From contig NW_018343992.1 of the NCBI RefSeq assembly GCF_002099425.1, positions 1,238,001 through 1,302,000 of the forward strand: a stretch of 64,000 nucleotides of DNA, in the 5' to 3' direction. Of the stretch, positions 42,640-53,440 are shown piece by piece. The stretch comes from Phascolarctos cinereus. Lineage: Eukaryota; Chordata; Mammalia; Diprotodontia; Phascolarctidae. The position numbers and the translations under genes are program-made. Within the stretch, counting starts at the first letter, position 1; every line of letters begins with the position of its first letter. The notes under the pieces were generated by a model that made no database searches, was not told the DNA's origin, and was given only the letters and a program-made list of their open reading frames with translations.

Positions 42640-43640
42640 CCAAAGCCCTTTCTACTCTGGTTCTGTGAATCAATAAGATTGATAAATTATAGGATTATGA
42701 ACAGTATTGAGCACTCATCTGAATACCAAATCAACATGATTAATGTTGAAGTCCAACAATGTTCCTAATTAACATTGAAATCCAACTGTATTCCCAAAAC
42801 CATGAATAAGAATAGAGAATAAATAAAGTTGCTTTTGCAATGAATGAGATCAAATACTATCTTTCCAATTTAGTTGTTAAGAAACATCCTTGGTCCCAAA
42901 ATTATGAACATGGGAGATGTGTGAGAGAGCCTTTGTTACCTTCCCTCAAAATTAAATGCTTCTTTCAAAATTTGGTGTTATTCAGAAAGAGTTTTCCTGT
43001 TCTGTGTATTAGTACCTTCCATATTCTAGGTCAAGTTAGAGCCAACAGGCTGGAACAAAGGAGCTGCCCCATCAGAGCGGTGACGTCTTTTGTTTTATGC
43101 TTCAAGCCTCCTTAAAGACTGTGGGACACAACGTCCACAGCTTGGTATTCGATTCATGTACTTTGTGTAGGCCAAGGTCACTTTGAACGAGCATGTGGAC
43201 TATAGGCAGGAAATAATCCTCTAAACACAATGCACATTTGAAAGAGTAATATTGTACATAAATGGGAGAATTTATGAATAAATGGGTATCTCTCAGTGGA
43301 GACCTGCTAACAGAAGATTCTATTCAAGCCCAAATGACAAAATAGGCAGCAGGAATACCATTCTCCTGGCAATGATAGAGTTGCAAGGGAAACATTTCCT
43401 GACTGATAGTTTTATTTCTGCCTTTGTAAGAGCAAGTAATGTCAGTGCTGTATGTATCCGGAACAGCATGCGCTATCAGTGACATAGAAAACTGTCAAAA
43501 ATCTCTTCTTATGCTATATTTTCTTCTAATGTAAAGATGTATTTCCCATTCAGTTATTAACATGACACCTCAGTTGATAGGATAGGTGCAAGATATGAGG
43601 AATGACAAATCATTGTGTATACATTAACTTCTGAACTTAG
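42640..43640. other. No recognised feature
   Basis: About 1 kb without an identified repeat or exon. A 91-codon plus frame (42840-43115) has no motif. The local direct repeat 'aacattgaagtccaac'/'aacattgaaatccaac' (near 42742 and 42772) is the only visible structure. Confidence 0.4.
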
Positions 43641-43720
43641 TCTCTAAGCTCCTTGAGGAAGAGGGATTGTTTGCTTTTTCTTTGTATCTTACTCAGATGC
43701 CCCTGTACTGTCTATGCCAC
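43641..43720 (+). mobile_element. L2 3' tail fragment
   Basis: 'taagctccttgaggaagagg' and 'gctttttctttgtatcttac' match the L2 3' UTR; the terminal block is missing. Confidence 0.45.
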
Positions 43721-43827
43721 TGTCAATATTTGCAATGGGAAAGCCTGGGATTTGATTTGTGGATTTTTTTCCAGTTTAATTCTCCCAAATACTTAGGTTT
43801 GGAGACTCTGTGCCAATCCAGAGATTC

Positions 43828-46680
43828 TTCAATCAATCTATAAACATCAATTAAATGCCTACTATGTGCCAGGCACTGTGCTAAGTACCGAGGATGTAAA
43901 AAGAGACAAAAGACAGTCTCTGCCTTCAAGGAACTTACAATCTAATGGGGGAGTCAACATGCAAACAAATATATACAAAGCAAGCCATATACAGGATAGA
44001 TAGGAATAATTAACAGAGGAAAGGCCTTGGAATTAAGAAAGGGTTGAGGACGGCTTCCTGAAGAAAATGGGATTTTAGCTGGGACTTAAAGGAAGCCAGA
44101 AAGGTCAGAAGTCAGAGTGGAGGAGGGAGAGCATTTCAAGCATGGAGGACAGCCATAGAATATGTCTGGAGCTAAGAAATGGAGTGTCTGGTTCTTGGAA
44201 CAGTCTGAAGGCCAGTATCACTGGACCAAAAAGAATGTGTTGGGGAGGAAGGTATAAGAATATTGGAAAGGTGTGTGGGGGGGGGGGATGCCCAGGTTAT
44301 GAAGGGGTTTGAATGCCAAACAGAGCATTTTGTATTTGCTCCTGGAAGCAATAGGAAGCCACTAGAGTTTATTGAATAGGATAGTAACATAGTTGGACCT
44401 GCATTTTAGAAAAATCACTTTAGTGACTGAATGGAGGATAGATTAGAGTGGGGAGAGACTTGAAACAGGCAGATCCACCAGTAGGCTACTGCAGTAATCA
44501 AGATGTGAAGTGATGAAGTCTACTAGAGTAGTGGCAGTGTCAGGGGAGAAAAGGGAGTATATTCAAGAGATTTTGCAAATGTGAAATAAGTCTTGTTGAT
44601 GGCTTGTATATGAGAGGTGAGTGATAGTAAGGAATCAAGGATGACTCCTTGGTTTCAATCCTGAGAGACAGGGAGGATGGTGTTGTCATCTACAGAAATA
44701 GGATAGGGGAAGAGAGATAGGGAGAAAGATAATGCATTCCATTTTGGACATATTACATTTAAGATGTCTAGTGGACATCCAGTTTGAGATGTCAGAAAAG
44801 CAGTTGGAGATTTGAGATTGGAGTTCACCAGAGAAACTGGGGAGAAGATGGGTAAATTCAAGAATCATTAGCATATAGATGGTAATTAAATCCATGGGAG
44901 CTGATAAGATCACCAAGAGAAGTAGCATAGAGGGAGAAGAGAAGAGGACCCAGGACAGAACTTTGAGGGATACCTAGAAAAGGAGACAGAGAAGGAATGG
45001 TCAAACAGGTAGAAGGCAAATTAGGAGAGAATGGTGGCCTGAAAGCCTAGGGAGATGAGAGTATGGAAGAAAGGGTGGTCAATAATGTCAAAGGCTGCTG
45101 AGAAGTTAGAGAATGAGGAATGAGATACAGCCATTGAATTTGGCAACTATGAGATCATTAGTAACTTTGAAGAGTGCAGATTTAAGGAAGTAAGATTTAA
45201 GGGCTTAAGAAGAGAGTGAGAGAAGAGAAAGTAGAGGCATTAGTTGTAATTGGCCTTTTCAACGAATTTAATTACAAAGGGCAGAAGGGAGATAGGATGA
45301 TAGCAGGGATGGAAGGATCAAGTGAGGGCTATTTCAGGATGAGGGAGATGTGCATGTTTGTAGGCAGTAGGAAATGAGCTAGTAGACAGAGAGAGATTGA
45401 AAATAAGTGAAAGAGTGGAGATAGCATAGGGAGCAATATGTTGGAGGATATGAGATGGAATTGGATAATGGGATCACTTGAACAAATAGAGGGATCATTG
45501 TTGGTAAAGAGCAAGAACACTTTATCATGTGAGACTGGAGTGAAAGGGGAGGAAGTAGAGAATGGCATCTGAGTGATAGGAGATGAGGAAGAAGGAGTTC
45601 ATGGTAAATGGCCTCTTTTTTTTTCCTGTAAAATATAAGATAAAGTTCTCAACTGAGAGAGTCGGGGGAAGGGGGAACCATGGGGAATTTGAGGAGGGAT
45701 GAAAAGATTTGGAAGAGCTCTTGAGGAGAGGGAGATAGTGAGTTGATAAGGAATGTATATTAGGATTGCCCAGCAGTAGTGAGGGCCCAATTGAACTTAT
45801 GTAACATAAATTTGTAGTGTACACAGTCAGAATGGTTGTGTGATTTTCTCTACACTTTTTTCAGATGCATGTATATAGGAACGAGGGGATGAATGGTGGG
45901 AGTGATCCAAGGCTGAAATTTGTTTAGGTATTATCAGTCATATAATAAATGTTCTAGGGATTCAAGAGAGAAGGACAGTGTAGAGTTGAATTAGTTCACC
46001 AGTGAGTCAAGATGAGGAGAAGAGGAGAAAGTGACTAATGTAGGGGAGATGGCTTGGAAAAGAAATGAAGGGTTAAGGGAATGGAGGTTCATGGTACAGA
46101 TGAAGAACAAATGGAGAAGTGAAAAGCTAATAGGTTATGGTCAGATAAAGGGATTTCACAATATTTTAACATGGAGGTGCTACATTTGTGGGTGATGACA
46201 TGATTGAGGATATGACAGTCTTTGTATGTGACTGAAGTTGAATGAAGAAGTAGTTCAAGGGAGGTGAGTAGGTTGAGGAACTGAGTGGTTAGGATGTTTG
46301 AGGGAGAATCAATATGTATGCTGAAGTCCTTTAGTATGAGGGCAGGAATTGAGGAGGAAAGAAAAATTGTCAGCCAAGTATTAAACTCATTGTGAAAGGA
46401 AGAGAAGTCACCAGGGGGAAAGGAAAGGGGTTTCCATAGACAACAAATACCAAGATTTTGATTGGGTGGTAGATATGAATATCATGAACCTCAAAGGAAG
46501 AGAGGCTACTGAGTGATGGAGGAAGAGCATGAGCCTGGAAGTGGCAATAGGGAACAAGGAGTATTCCAACTTCCTCACCTTGACCAGTGAGCAGAGGTGA
46601 ATGAGTGAAGGTGCAGCCTGTATTAGAGTAGCTAGGGAGGCTGTGTTATCAGAAGTGTGTCAGGTTTCAGTAAAACCTAT
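43828..46680 (-). mobile_element. Long L2 LINE, endonuclease through 3' end, antisense
   Basis: Read on the minus strand from 46680: an endonuclease remnant including 'LILKDFSIHIDS' (46299-46340; the family has G-D-F-N here) and 'STSM.KYCEIPLSDHNL' near 46090-46190. Next comes the RT with Y-A-N-D at 44864-44875 where the catalytic box should be Y-A-D-D, 'CLSDISNWMSTRHLK' type sequence near 44740-44800, and the 3' UTR ending at 43828. This 2.85 kb is the longest L2 here, with several frame breaks. Any 5' remainder beyond 46680 is unclear. Confidence 0.85.
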
Positions 46681-47009
46681 TTTAAGATATTTTTAAAATT
46701 TAAAGTTGTGCAATTAAAAAAAAACCCTGTCTTTAATCTTATAAGGTCACAGACTGTATATCTTAAAATTCAGTATTTCAGCCAATTTTTAACAATTGTA
46801 AAATATGTTCAAAGATAGGCTGCAAAAATATTGTGGAACATTAGCATCTTTCTAAACTAGAATATCGTGAAAAAATAGGAAGAAGTGACTTTTTAGTTAA
46901 ATAATTATTCTCAAATATGAAAAGCAGGTGGAAATACTGGTAGAAAAGCAAATTTTTAATATCGTACTGAGTTGTTAGATTCTAAAACTAAGTTGCAATA
47001 AAATTCTAA
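46681..47009. other. AT-rich DNA, no recognised feature
   Basis: Sharp change from purine-rich L2 to AT-rich sequence. It could be the pre-insertion flank or another old insertion. Confidence 0.4.
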
Positions 47010-47023
47010 AATTGAGGGTGAGG

Positions 47024-47663
47024 CATGTACCAAAATGGCAGCTCTTTTTGTGGTGGCCAAGAATTGGAAATTGAGGGGATGCCCATCAATTGGGGAATGG
47101 CTGAGCAAGTTGTAGTATATGAATGTAATGGGATACTATTGTGCTATAAGAAATGATGAACAGGCAGATTTCAGAAAAACCTTACATGAACTGGTGCTGA
47201 GTGAAGTAAACAGAACCAGGAGAACATTGTACACAGTAACAGCCACATTGTGTGATGATCAATTATGATAGACTTAGCTCTTCTCAGAAATACAATTCAA
47301 GACAATTTCAAAAGACTCATAATGGAAAATGCTATCCAAATTCAGAGAAAGACCTATAGAGTCTGAATGTAGATTGAAGCATACTATTTTCACTTTTTTG
47401 GGTTGTTTTTTGTTTTTTCTTTCTCATGCTTTTCCCCTTTTGTTCTGATTCCTCTTTCACAACTTGACTGATGTGGAAATATATTTAACATGAGTGTACA
47501 TATATAACCTATACCAGATTGCTTGCTGTCTTGGAGAGGGGGGAGAGAAGGGAAGGAAGGAGGGAAAAATATTTGGAATTCAAAATCTTACAGAAATGAA
47601 TGTTGAAAACTATATTTACATGTAATTAGAAAAAATAAAATACTATTAAGTGGAAAAAAATAC
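47024..47663 (+). mobile_element. L1 3' end, 5'-truncated, with target-site duplication
   Basis: Contains 'gatgcccatcaattggggaa' (47080-47099), 'ctgtgctataagaaatgatg'-type sequence, 'aacagaaccaggagaacatt' and 'tacatgtaattagaaaaaat' before an A-rich tail. AATTGAGGGTGAGG (47010-47023) and AATTGGCGGTGAGG (47664-47677) flank it with two mismatches. A typical 640 bp 5'-truncated retrotransposition product. Confidence 0.85.
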
Positions 47664-47677
47664 AATTGGCGGTGAGG

Positions 47678-48220
47678 GAAAAGGAAGGATGTGGGAAGAG
47701 GAAATGTTTTAAGATGAAGGGAAGTTTGTTGCCGATGGAACAGGAAAGCACAGTGGAAGGGCTGGGTGAAGGTAGGATGACACTTTAGAATAGGAGAGTT
47801 GACAGGGATAGGAATAAGGAACTGGGTGTTAAGTGATGTGGAATAGGGTTTGGATGATTATCTACAGGAGTTCAGAGTCACTGGGACGTGAAGTTGTATG
47901 ACCACGTTTACACGAATGTTCATGGTTGAGTGAAGGGGTGCTGCTCGTCTACCGTCAAAGGATGGGTACTTTCAATCAAAGGCAGGATTGCTCTTTGTAC
48001 TAGAGGTTCTCCACATTCCAGTTGGGAGCTTGAAGATGCCTTGTGCTGATATAGATGGAAATGGTTGCTTTGGAGCATTTGAAAGATGCCCAGGCTGGCC
48101 CCTAGCAGCCTTTCCTCAGGGGACGCACTGGGCTCAGCAGGAAATGGAAGGCTCAAGCTCATATGGTTGGAGGACTTCTCATGTAAAGAGGCTGGTTATG
48201 AGGCAGCAACAGAAAGTGGT
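47678..48220. other. No firmly recognised feature
   Basis: 47680-47930 is purine-rich and might be more antisense L2 displaced by the L1. 47960-48220 has no recognised repeat; open frames of 80-92 codons on both strands overlap there without domain support. Confidence 0.35.
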
Positions 48221-48221
48221 A

Positions 48222-48560
48222 GACTTCTTAACCATTTTTGTGTCATGGGCCCCTTGGGCGGTCTAGTGAAACCTATGGGCCCCTTCATAACAATATATAT
48301 TTTTTTAAGTGAGGCAATTGGGGTTTAGTGACTTGCCCAGAGTCACACAGCTAGTGAGTGTTATGTGTCTGATGCCGGCTTTGAACTCAGGTCTCCTTGA
48401 ATCCAAGGTCGGTGCTCTATCCACTGGACCACCTAGCTGCCCCAACAATATTTTTTAAATGTAGGAAATAAAGAGGGTTGCAAAGCAAACCAATTGTATC
48501 AAAATACATTTATCAAAATATTTTTTTAAAAAGTTCATGGATCCTAAACCCTTGCAGCAT
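48222..48560 (+). mobile_element. DNA-transposon-like repeat, split by a SINE
   Basis: 'cttaaccatttttgtgtcat', 'gggccccttgggcggtctag', 'tgaaacctatgggcccct' before the SINE and 'gttgcaaagcaaaccaattg', 'aaaatacatttatcaaaata', 'gttcatggatcctaaaccct' after it. The inverse of 33478-33685. The ends are roughly complementary (TTAACC... and ...ctaaaccct). Confidence 0.55.
48301..48443 (-). mobile_element. WSINE1-like SINE, antisense, with target-site duplication
   Basis: 'gtgaggcaattggggtttag', 'gacttgcccagagtcacaca', 'tttgaactcaggtctccttg', 'ctatccactggaccacctag', ending 'ctgcccc'. AACAATAT occurs at 48289-48296 and 48444-48451. Full length and little diverged. Confidence 0.88.
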
Positions 48561-49224
48561 TAGATGGTCTATGTAAGGAAAAAGTAGAAGAGAGCGCCTT
48601 AGGAGGTAGTGAGGTGTCTCCTTGCAGGTCTTCAGACAGAAACCAGATCCTTTCTTGTCAGGTATGTTGTACTGTGTCTTTTTTTTTTTCAGGGGTTTGA
48701 CTAGACAACTTCTGAGAACACTTTCCATTCCGAAATTCTGTGATTGATGGACCAAAAAGCAGAAAATAATTGACATTTCACCTTTAACACACCTCGGCTC
48801 TGTCTACTCAAAAATGTCCAGCTGCATTGAATCAAAATTTCCATTTCTAATCATTTCCTTTTCTGGCACTCTCTAATTTCTCCCCTACTCCTCTATTAAT
48901 GCCATGCCCTTTTCTGATCTCAACAGCTGCTTTTCAAAAAACAAATCATAAATATACCAGTCATTTTTATCATAATAATTATGTGGAAAATTACAGTCAT
49001 GCTTAAGCCTTTACACAAGTGTTAATAAAGCACTTAGAATCCTAAATTAAGTATATCACCTCCTATTTAGTGATATTATCTCCTTTTCACAGGTGAAAAC
49101 ATCAAGAATTTATAGTTTAATCCTCAGATCTATGCTTCTTACACATTGTTATAAGATGGGTTTTTTGTTTGTTTGTTTTAAGAATCGGTTCAGATCTATG
49201 ATTTCATCACCATGGGGCACTCCC
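48561..49224. other. No recognised feature
   Basis: A possible MIR3 3' end at 48700-48750 ('gaacactttccattccgaaa', 'ttctgtgattgatg'). The rest is unassigned. Confidence 0.35.
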
Positions 49225-49360
49225 AGTTGTATAAATTCCCTTCACCAATGTAGACCAGCAACTCATTTGTAATTTATGGTTTTAGAGAGTAGTTAATTAT
49301 TCCACAGTCACATAGCCAGTATATATCAAAATGTGGGATTTGAGCCCTGCCACACATTGC
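49225..49360 (-). mobile_element. CORE-SINE (MIR-related subfamily), antisense
   Basis: 'ccaatgtagaccagcaactc', 'gtaatttatggttttagaga', 'cagtcacatagccagtatat'. Same variant as 35105-35285 and 62925-63100. Confidence 0.55.
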
Positions 49361-49491
49361 CTGCCATTCTGTTTGACTTTGTAAGTGAACATGGTTTCAT
49401 CCTTGTTTCTATATCACATTAGTACTTACAGTTAGTTCTTAGTCCAATTTTCATTCATAGAATCTGTTGAATTAGACCTGGGAGAGAACTT

Positions 49492-49735
49492 CTTGTTGTT
49501 CAATTGTTTCAGTTGTATCTGACTGTGTGACCCCATTTGAGGTTTTCTTGGCAGAAATACTGGAGTGGTTTGACATTTCCTTCTCCGGCTCATTTTACAG
49601 ATGAGGAAAATAAGGCAAACAGGGTTAAGTGACTTGCCCAGGATCACACAGTTAGTAAGAGTCTGAGGTCAGATTTGAACTCAGACTCTTCCTGACTCCT
49701 GGCCTGTCACCCTATCCACTGAGCCACCTTGCTGC
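49492..49735 (-). mobile_element. MAR1-type CORE-SINE, antisense, with target-site duplication
   Basis: Starts with the inverted RTE-like tail ('ttgttgttcaattgtttcag'), then 'gtgaccccatttgaggtttt', 'atttccttctccggctcatt', 'gacttgcccaggatcacaca', ending 'gagccaccttgctgc'. CCTGGGAGAGAACTT (49477-49491) and CCTGGGAGAGAATTT (49736-49750) are a 15 bp duplication with one mismatch. The only antisense MAR1 of nine. Confidence 0.92.
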
Positions 49736-49750
49736 CCTGGGAGAGAATTT

Positions 49751-49870
49751 AGAGATCATATAGTTTAACACTTTTATTTTACAGGTGAAGAAACTGTGAC
49801 CCAAACAGCTGCTCAAGGTCATTCTGTGATGATTTCAGGATTTGAACTCATATCCTTTATTGTATACAAC
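49751..49870 (-). mobile_element. MIR fragment, antisense
   Basis: 'agagatcatatagtttaaca', 'attttacaggtgaagaaact', 'gctgctcaaggtcattctgt' and 'ggatttgaactcatatcc'. The last part is included in the 102 bp duplication. Confidence 0.6.
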
Positions 49871-49930
49871 ATCAAATAAGTTCTTTGTCTAGCCTTTTGT
49901 CTCTGCATTGGATCAATTCAACTTTAGGAC
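49829..49930 (+). repeat. 102 bp exact direct repeat, copy 1 (probable source)
   Basis: Identical base for base to 51169-51270, beginning ATGATTTCAGGATTTG and ending CAACTTTAGGAC. Here it is contiguous with an antisense MIR on its left, so this is the natural context and the likely donor. Confidence 0.95.
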
Positions 49931-51141
49931 CAACAATTCTAGGGTCTAGTTTATGAGGATTCAAGGTGAATACCAATCAATTCCTGAAATAAAGCTGTGG
50001 GCAGTGGATCAGCCATAATACATATAATATATATTTATAATTTTATTTAATACATCTAATACATTTTATAATATAACATACAAATGTAAAATTATATACA
50101 AAATACATAAATATATAAGATTATACTTATAGAATAGATTTTTTCCAATATCTGCAGCACAGACATTGGCAAAAATAGCAACATTATAAATATTTGCAAC
50201 AAGAAAAGCTGATATTTGATTTGAAGAAATCTTTTCAGGATAAATTCTCCCAAGCACTTCCTACCGAAGACCTTGTGCTAGTGAGTGATTTCCCACCAGA
50301 TGTTTTCCATTATGCCACAGCTAGGTCATGACTGGCTTTCCACTTTTTGCAGTTTCCATGACAACTATAATTTTTGGTCTGCAGAGAACAGGATACTGCT
50401 CGGTGGTGTACATTTTCTCTTTATAACAGAAATGTTGATCCATCAAAGGAATTGATTAGGTTGACAACTGTGTATTTCATTAATTGGGCTCTGAGATCAA
50501 AGGATCACATCCACGATAAGTTGTCCTATTCAACAGAAAAGGGCTTGCCACATCTATTAACTTTACAGACAAATAAAGACCTTGGGCAAAATGTACAATT
50601 CTTTAAAATTAATAATATCCTGAAAAAGTTAATTATTATTATAATTCAAACTATTTTTCACTTGAAGGAATATGTTCTACAGAAAGAAGAAAATGACCAT
50701 GCATTTAATAATTCACATTAGTCAACCATTTCACTGCTATAAAAATTTGTGTCTTTTCGGAAAAAACAAATACTTGCAGAATAATAATTTAATAATTATG
50801 TTAAATTTAGAGTATGTTTTTAATTTAATTTGAAGATTAGTCACTTATAGTGTCATTGAACTTTTCAAACATAGTCATTATGGCAAAACTCAAGATGCTT
50901 TTAGATATGGAACAATTAACATATTCATTACCAATATGGGGACTCAGCGGGAGGACCATTTGGTGCTTCTTTCTTATAACTACATGACCAGAAATACATT
51001 GCCTGGTCTCAGAATCCTTGAGCTCTGTCTCTTAAGAATTATCCACCATTTAATATAACTAGAAATCTAGTGGATCTGACCCTTTTTTTTCGAAGTAAAA
51101 GCTATCCATCATATTAGGGCTTTTGTTAATAACAATTAATT
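49931..51141. other. No recognised feature
   Basis: AT-rich. A 115-codon plus frame (50374-50721) has no domain or splice support. Around 50020-50120 there is a TA-rich stretch. Confidence 0.4.
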
Positions 51142-51168
51142 CACACACACACACACACACACACACAT
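51142..51168 (+). repeat. (CA)n microsatellite, left arm
   Basis: About 13 CA units ending 'catat' directly at the duplicated 102 bp block; the tract resumes on its right side. Confidence 0.95.
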
Positions 51169-51270
51169 ATGATTTCAGGATTTGAACTCATATCCTTTAT
51201 TGTATACAACATCAAATAAGTTCTTTGTCTAGCCTTTTGTCTCTGCATTGGATCAATTCAACTTTAGGAC
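51169..51270 (+). repeat. 102 bp exact direct repeat, copy 2, inside a (CA)n tract
   Basis: Perfect copy of 49829-49930 placed between (CA)13 and 'aagcaatacacacacatgtg'. No A-tail, no TSD longer than the CA unit and no MIR context, so it looks like a patch copied from 1.34 kb upstream rather than a transposition. Confidence 0.95.
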
Positions 51271-51276
51271 AAGCAA

Positions 51277-51303
51277 TACACACACATGTGTGTGTGTGTG
51301 TGC
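51277..51303 (+). repeat. (CA)n/(TG)n microsatellite, right arm
   Basis: 'acacacacatgtgtgtgtgt' with a CA-to-TG switch, itself palindromic. Confidence 0.9.
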
Positions 51304-51715
51304 ATATTCTATGTATGTACATGCAGACATATGTGTGTATACATACCAAGTGGAGTTGGGACAGGAAGATATTTTCACCTTTGGCAATTCAATAGTCAAT
51401 TGAAACCTAAAATTGTTTGTGTTTTCCAACAGGCTGAATTTCAGTAATCTCAAGCTCTGCTGTTGCAGATGTTTATGGTTTTAGCATTTTCTTTAACATC
51501 TGTTAATTCAAAACAGAGAGAGGTGATACTTATCCAATATAATAAAAATAAAATTGATCTTCTTTCCTTAAAATGCTATTTTCATTTATGATCAATAGAA
51601 AACTAATTTTACCTGTTCCAATATAAGAATTATGAATTCTAAAATTCCAGTTGTCCAAACATAGGGACAGAAAGCATAACTGACAACTAAATAGTGAATT
51701 TAATAATACCAAATA
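51304..51715. other. No recognised feature
   Basis: AT-rich unassigned DNA. Confidence 0.4.
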
Positions 51716-51717
51716 GC

Positions 51718-51955
51718 ATTTTATAGCACTTTAAAATTTGCAAAACATATTACATGCATTATTTCATTTATCCTCATGAAAATCCTGTGAGTTAGGTACT
51801 ATAATTATCCCCGTTTTACAGATGAGGAAAGGGAGATTGAGTGACTTGCCTAGGGTCACACAGGTACTAAGTGTCTGAGGTAAGATTAAAATTTGGGGAT
51901 TACTGTGTCTAAGTCCAGTACTATCTGATGCAACACCCAATTACCTCCAAACTTT
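51718..51955 (-). mobile_element. MIR SINE, antisense, near full length
   Basis: 'tttatagcactttaaaattt', 'tgtgagttaggtactataat', 'ccgttttacagatgaggaaa', 'gacttgcctagggtcacaca', 'agtccagtactatctgatgc'. Confidence 0.8.
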
Positions 51956-51989
51956 AATTAGTTGGTAAATATAACCTCTGATATAAGAA

Positions 51990-52222
51990 TACATCTGATA
52001 GGGCTGCTAGGTGGCACAGTGGATAGAGCACTGGACTTGGAATCAGGAAGACTCATCTTCATGAGTTTAAATCTGCCTCAGACACTAGCTATGTGACCTT
52101 GGGCAAGTTATGTAACCCTGTTTGCCTCAGTTTCCTCATTTGTAAAATGATCTGGAAAAGGAAATGGCAAACCAAGGTTACAAAGAGTCAGACACAATCG
52201 CAATGACTCAACAACATCTAAT
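51990..52222 (+). mobile_element. MAR1-type CORE-SINE
   Basis: 'gctgctaggtggcacagtgg', 'gaatcaggaagactcatctt', 'tgatctggaaaaggaaatgg', 'aaagagtcagacacaatcgc', ending 'aatgactcaacaac'. Possible target duplication ACATCTGATA/ACATCTAATA (near 51990 and 52215). Confidence 0.87.
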
Positions 52223-52550
52223 AATCCTAGGAACTAACCTTCAGTACTCTAAGGAAACAGCAATACGGATGAAATCAGGTCCATTTACAGAACCCAACTA
52301 ATGGTGTCTAAAAAACAACTTTCTTACAGAATTTAGCATAAAACAATGAAATTCTTGATTTTTCTTACCTGTGAAGTAAAGGTAGTGCCACTTAACAAAG
52401 GTGATATGCAGAATATGTATTAATTCACACTAGGATTTTATTTCAGCTTTTTTTTTAAATCAACTTAATTCTCTAGAAAAGTGTTAAAATAAAATTAACT
52501 AACTAGGAGAGAAGATGCCACATTATATTATTGTAACTAAAATATATTCA
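52223..52550. other. No recognised feature
   Basis: Unassigned AT-rich DNA between two MAR1 copies. Confidence 0.4.
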
Positions 52551-52555
52551 ACACT

Positions 52556-52768
52556 TTGGGGCAATGAGGTGATGCAGTGGCTAGAATACTGGCCTGGAAT
52601 CAAGAAAGACTGAGTTCAAATTTGACCTCTGCTGTGTGATTCTTGGCAAGTCATTTAACCCTGTTTGCCTCAGTCTCTTCATTTGTAAAAAATGAGCTGG
52701 AGAAGGAAACAGCAAGCCACTCCAGCATCTTTGCCAAGAAAACCCCAAACGGGGTCATGAAGAACAAC
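52556..52768 (+). mobile_element. MAR1-type CORE-SINE, 3'-shortened
   Basis: 'gaggtgatgcagtggctaga', 'ctgctgtgtgattcttggca', 'tgagctggagaaggaaacag', 'agaaaaccccaaacggggtc', ending 'gaagaacaaca'. The terminal 'gactgaa' block is missing. CACTTTG on both sides may be the target duplication. Confidence 0.82.
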
Positions 52769-52769
52769 A

Positions 52770-52990
52770 CATTTAGCACTTTGAAATTTACAAAGTTTTT
52801 TTTTCCTAAAAATGACCATTGTATGATATGTTAGTATCATTATCCACAATTTATGCCTGAGGAACCTGAGGTTCAGAAAGTTAAGGAACTTATTCAGTCA
52901 GTGTTTGTGTGTGACACACTGTGTCACAGGAGGCCAGAGGCAGGATTAGATCCAATTCTTCCTACTCTTAAGTCTAGTGCTCTTTCTTTA
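52770..52990 (-). mobile_element. MIR SINE, antisense
   Basis: 'agcactttgaaatttacaaa', 'catttatgcctgagg'-type, 'aacctgaggttcagaaagtt', 'ggcaggattagatccaattc', 'cttaagtctagtgctctttc'. Confidence 0.65.
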
Positions 52991-53304
52991 CTTAACAGAA
53001 ATCACTCTCTTTTAAAAAAAAGTCTTATTTTTACTGATTTCTTTTGTTTTTACACTAGCTTCATTTCCAAATACATTTCTCCTCTCTCTCTTAATCCAAG
53101 AAAGCCATGCCTTCTAATGAAATATTTAAAAAAGAGGAAAAAAATGAGTTTTGCAACACTAACCGTCTCAACTGTGTTGTAATATTTTGCACTCATAGTG
53201 TACCAACTCTGCAAAGAAAGGAAATATAACCTACTTCGTAATGTGCCCTCAATCACAAAGCACTAGTTCAATAGATGCTTCATTTTTTTTTTTTTGCTAT
53301 ATGG
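52991..53304. other. No recognised feature
   Basis: AT-rich DNA. The 109-codon frame spanning 52853-53182 crosses the MIR and is not a gene. Confidence 0.4.
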
Positions 53305-53440
53305 GCCACTAATCCATACATAAGGCTCCCAGCACACTACATATAGAAATTTTAGAATGCAATGTTACCTATGTTTTGTTGTATTTTTATTTATTTTATC
53401 AAATGACAGTAGGGTGTTTGACACCCTGTTCTGAAGTAAT
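53305..53440 (-). mobile_element. MITE-like repeat, copy 3
   Basis: Inverse of the 10.4 and 31.4 kb copies: 'gggccactaatccatacata', 'aggctcccagcaca', 'cctatgttttgttgtatttt', 'atttattttatcaaatgaca', then an end containing GGTGTTTGACACCCTG, which is the terminal inverted repeat and is itself palindromic. Confidence 0.55.

Noticed and set aside
50374-50721. 115-codon plus-strand frame in repeat-poor DNA
   Set aside because: Starts without context, no domain recognised, and the amino-acid composition follows local AT richness.
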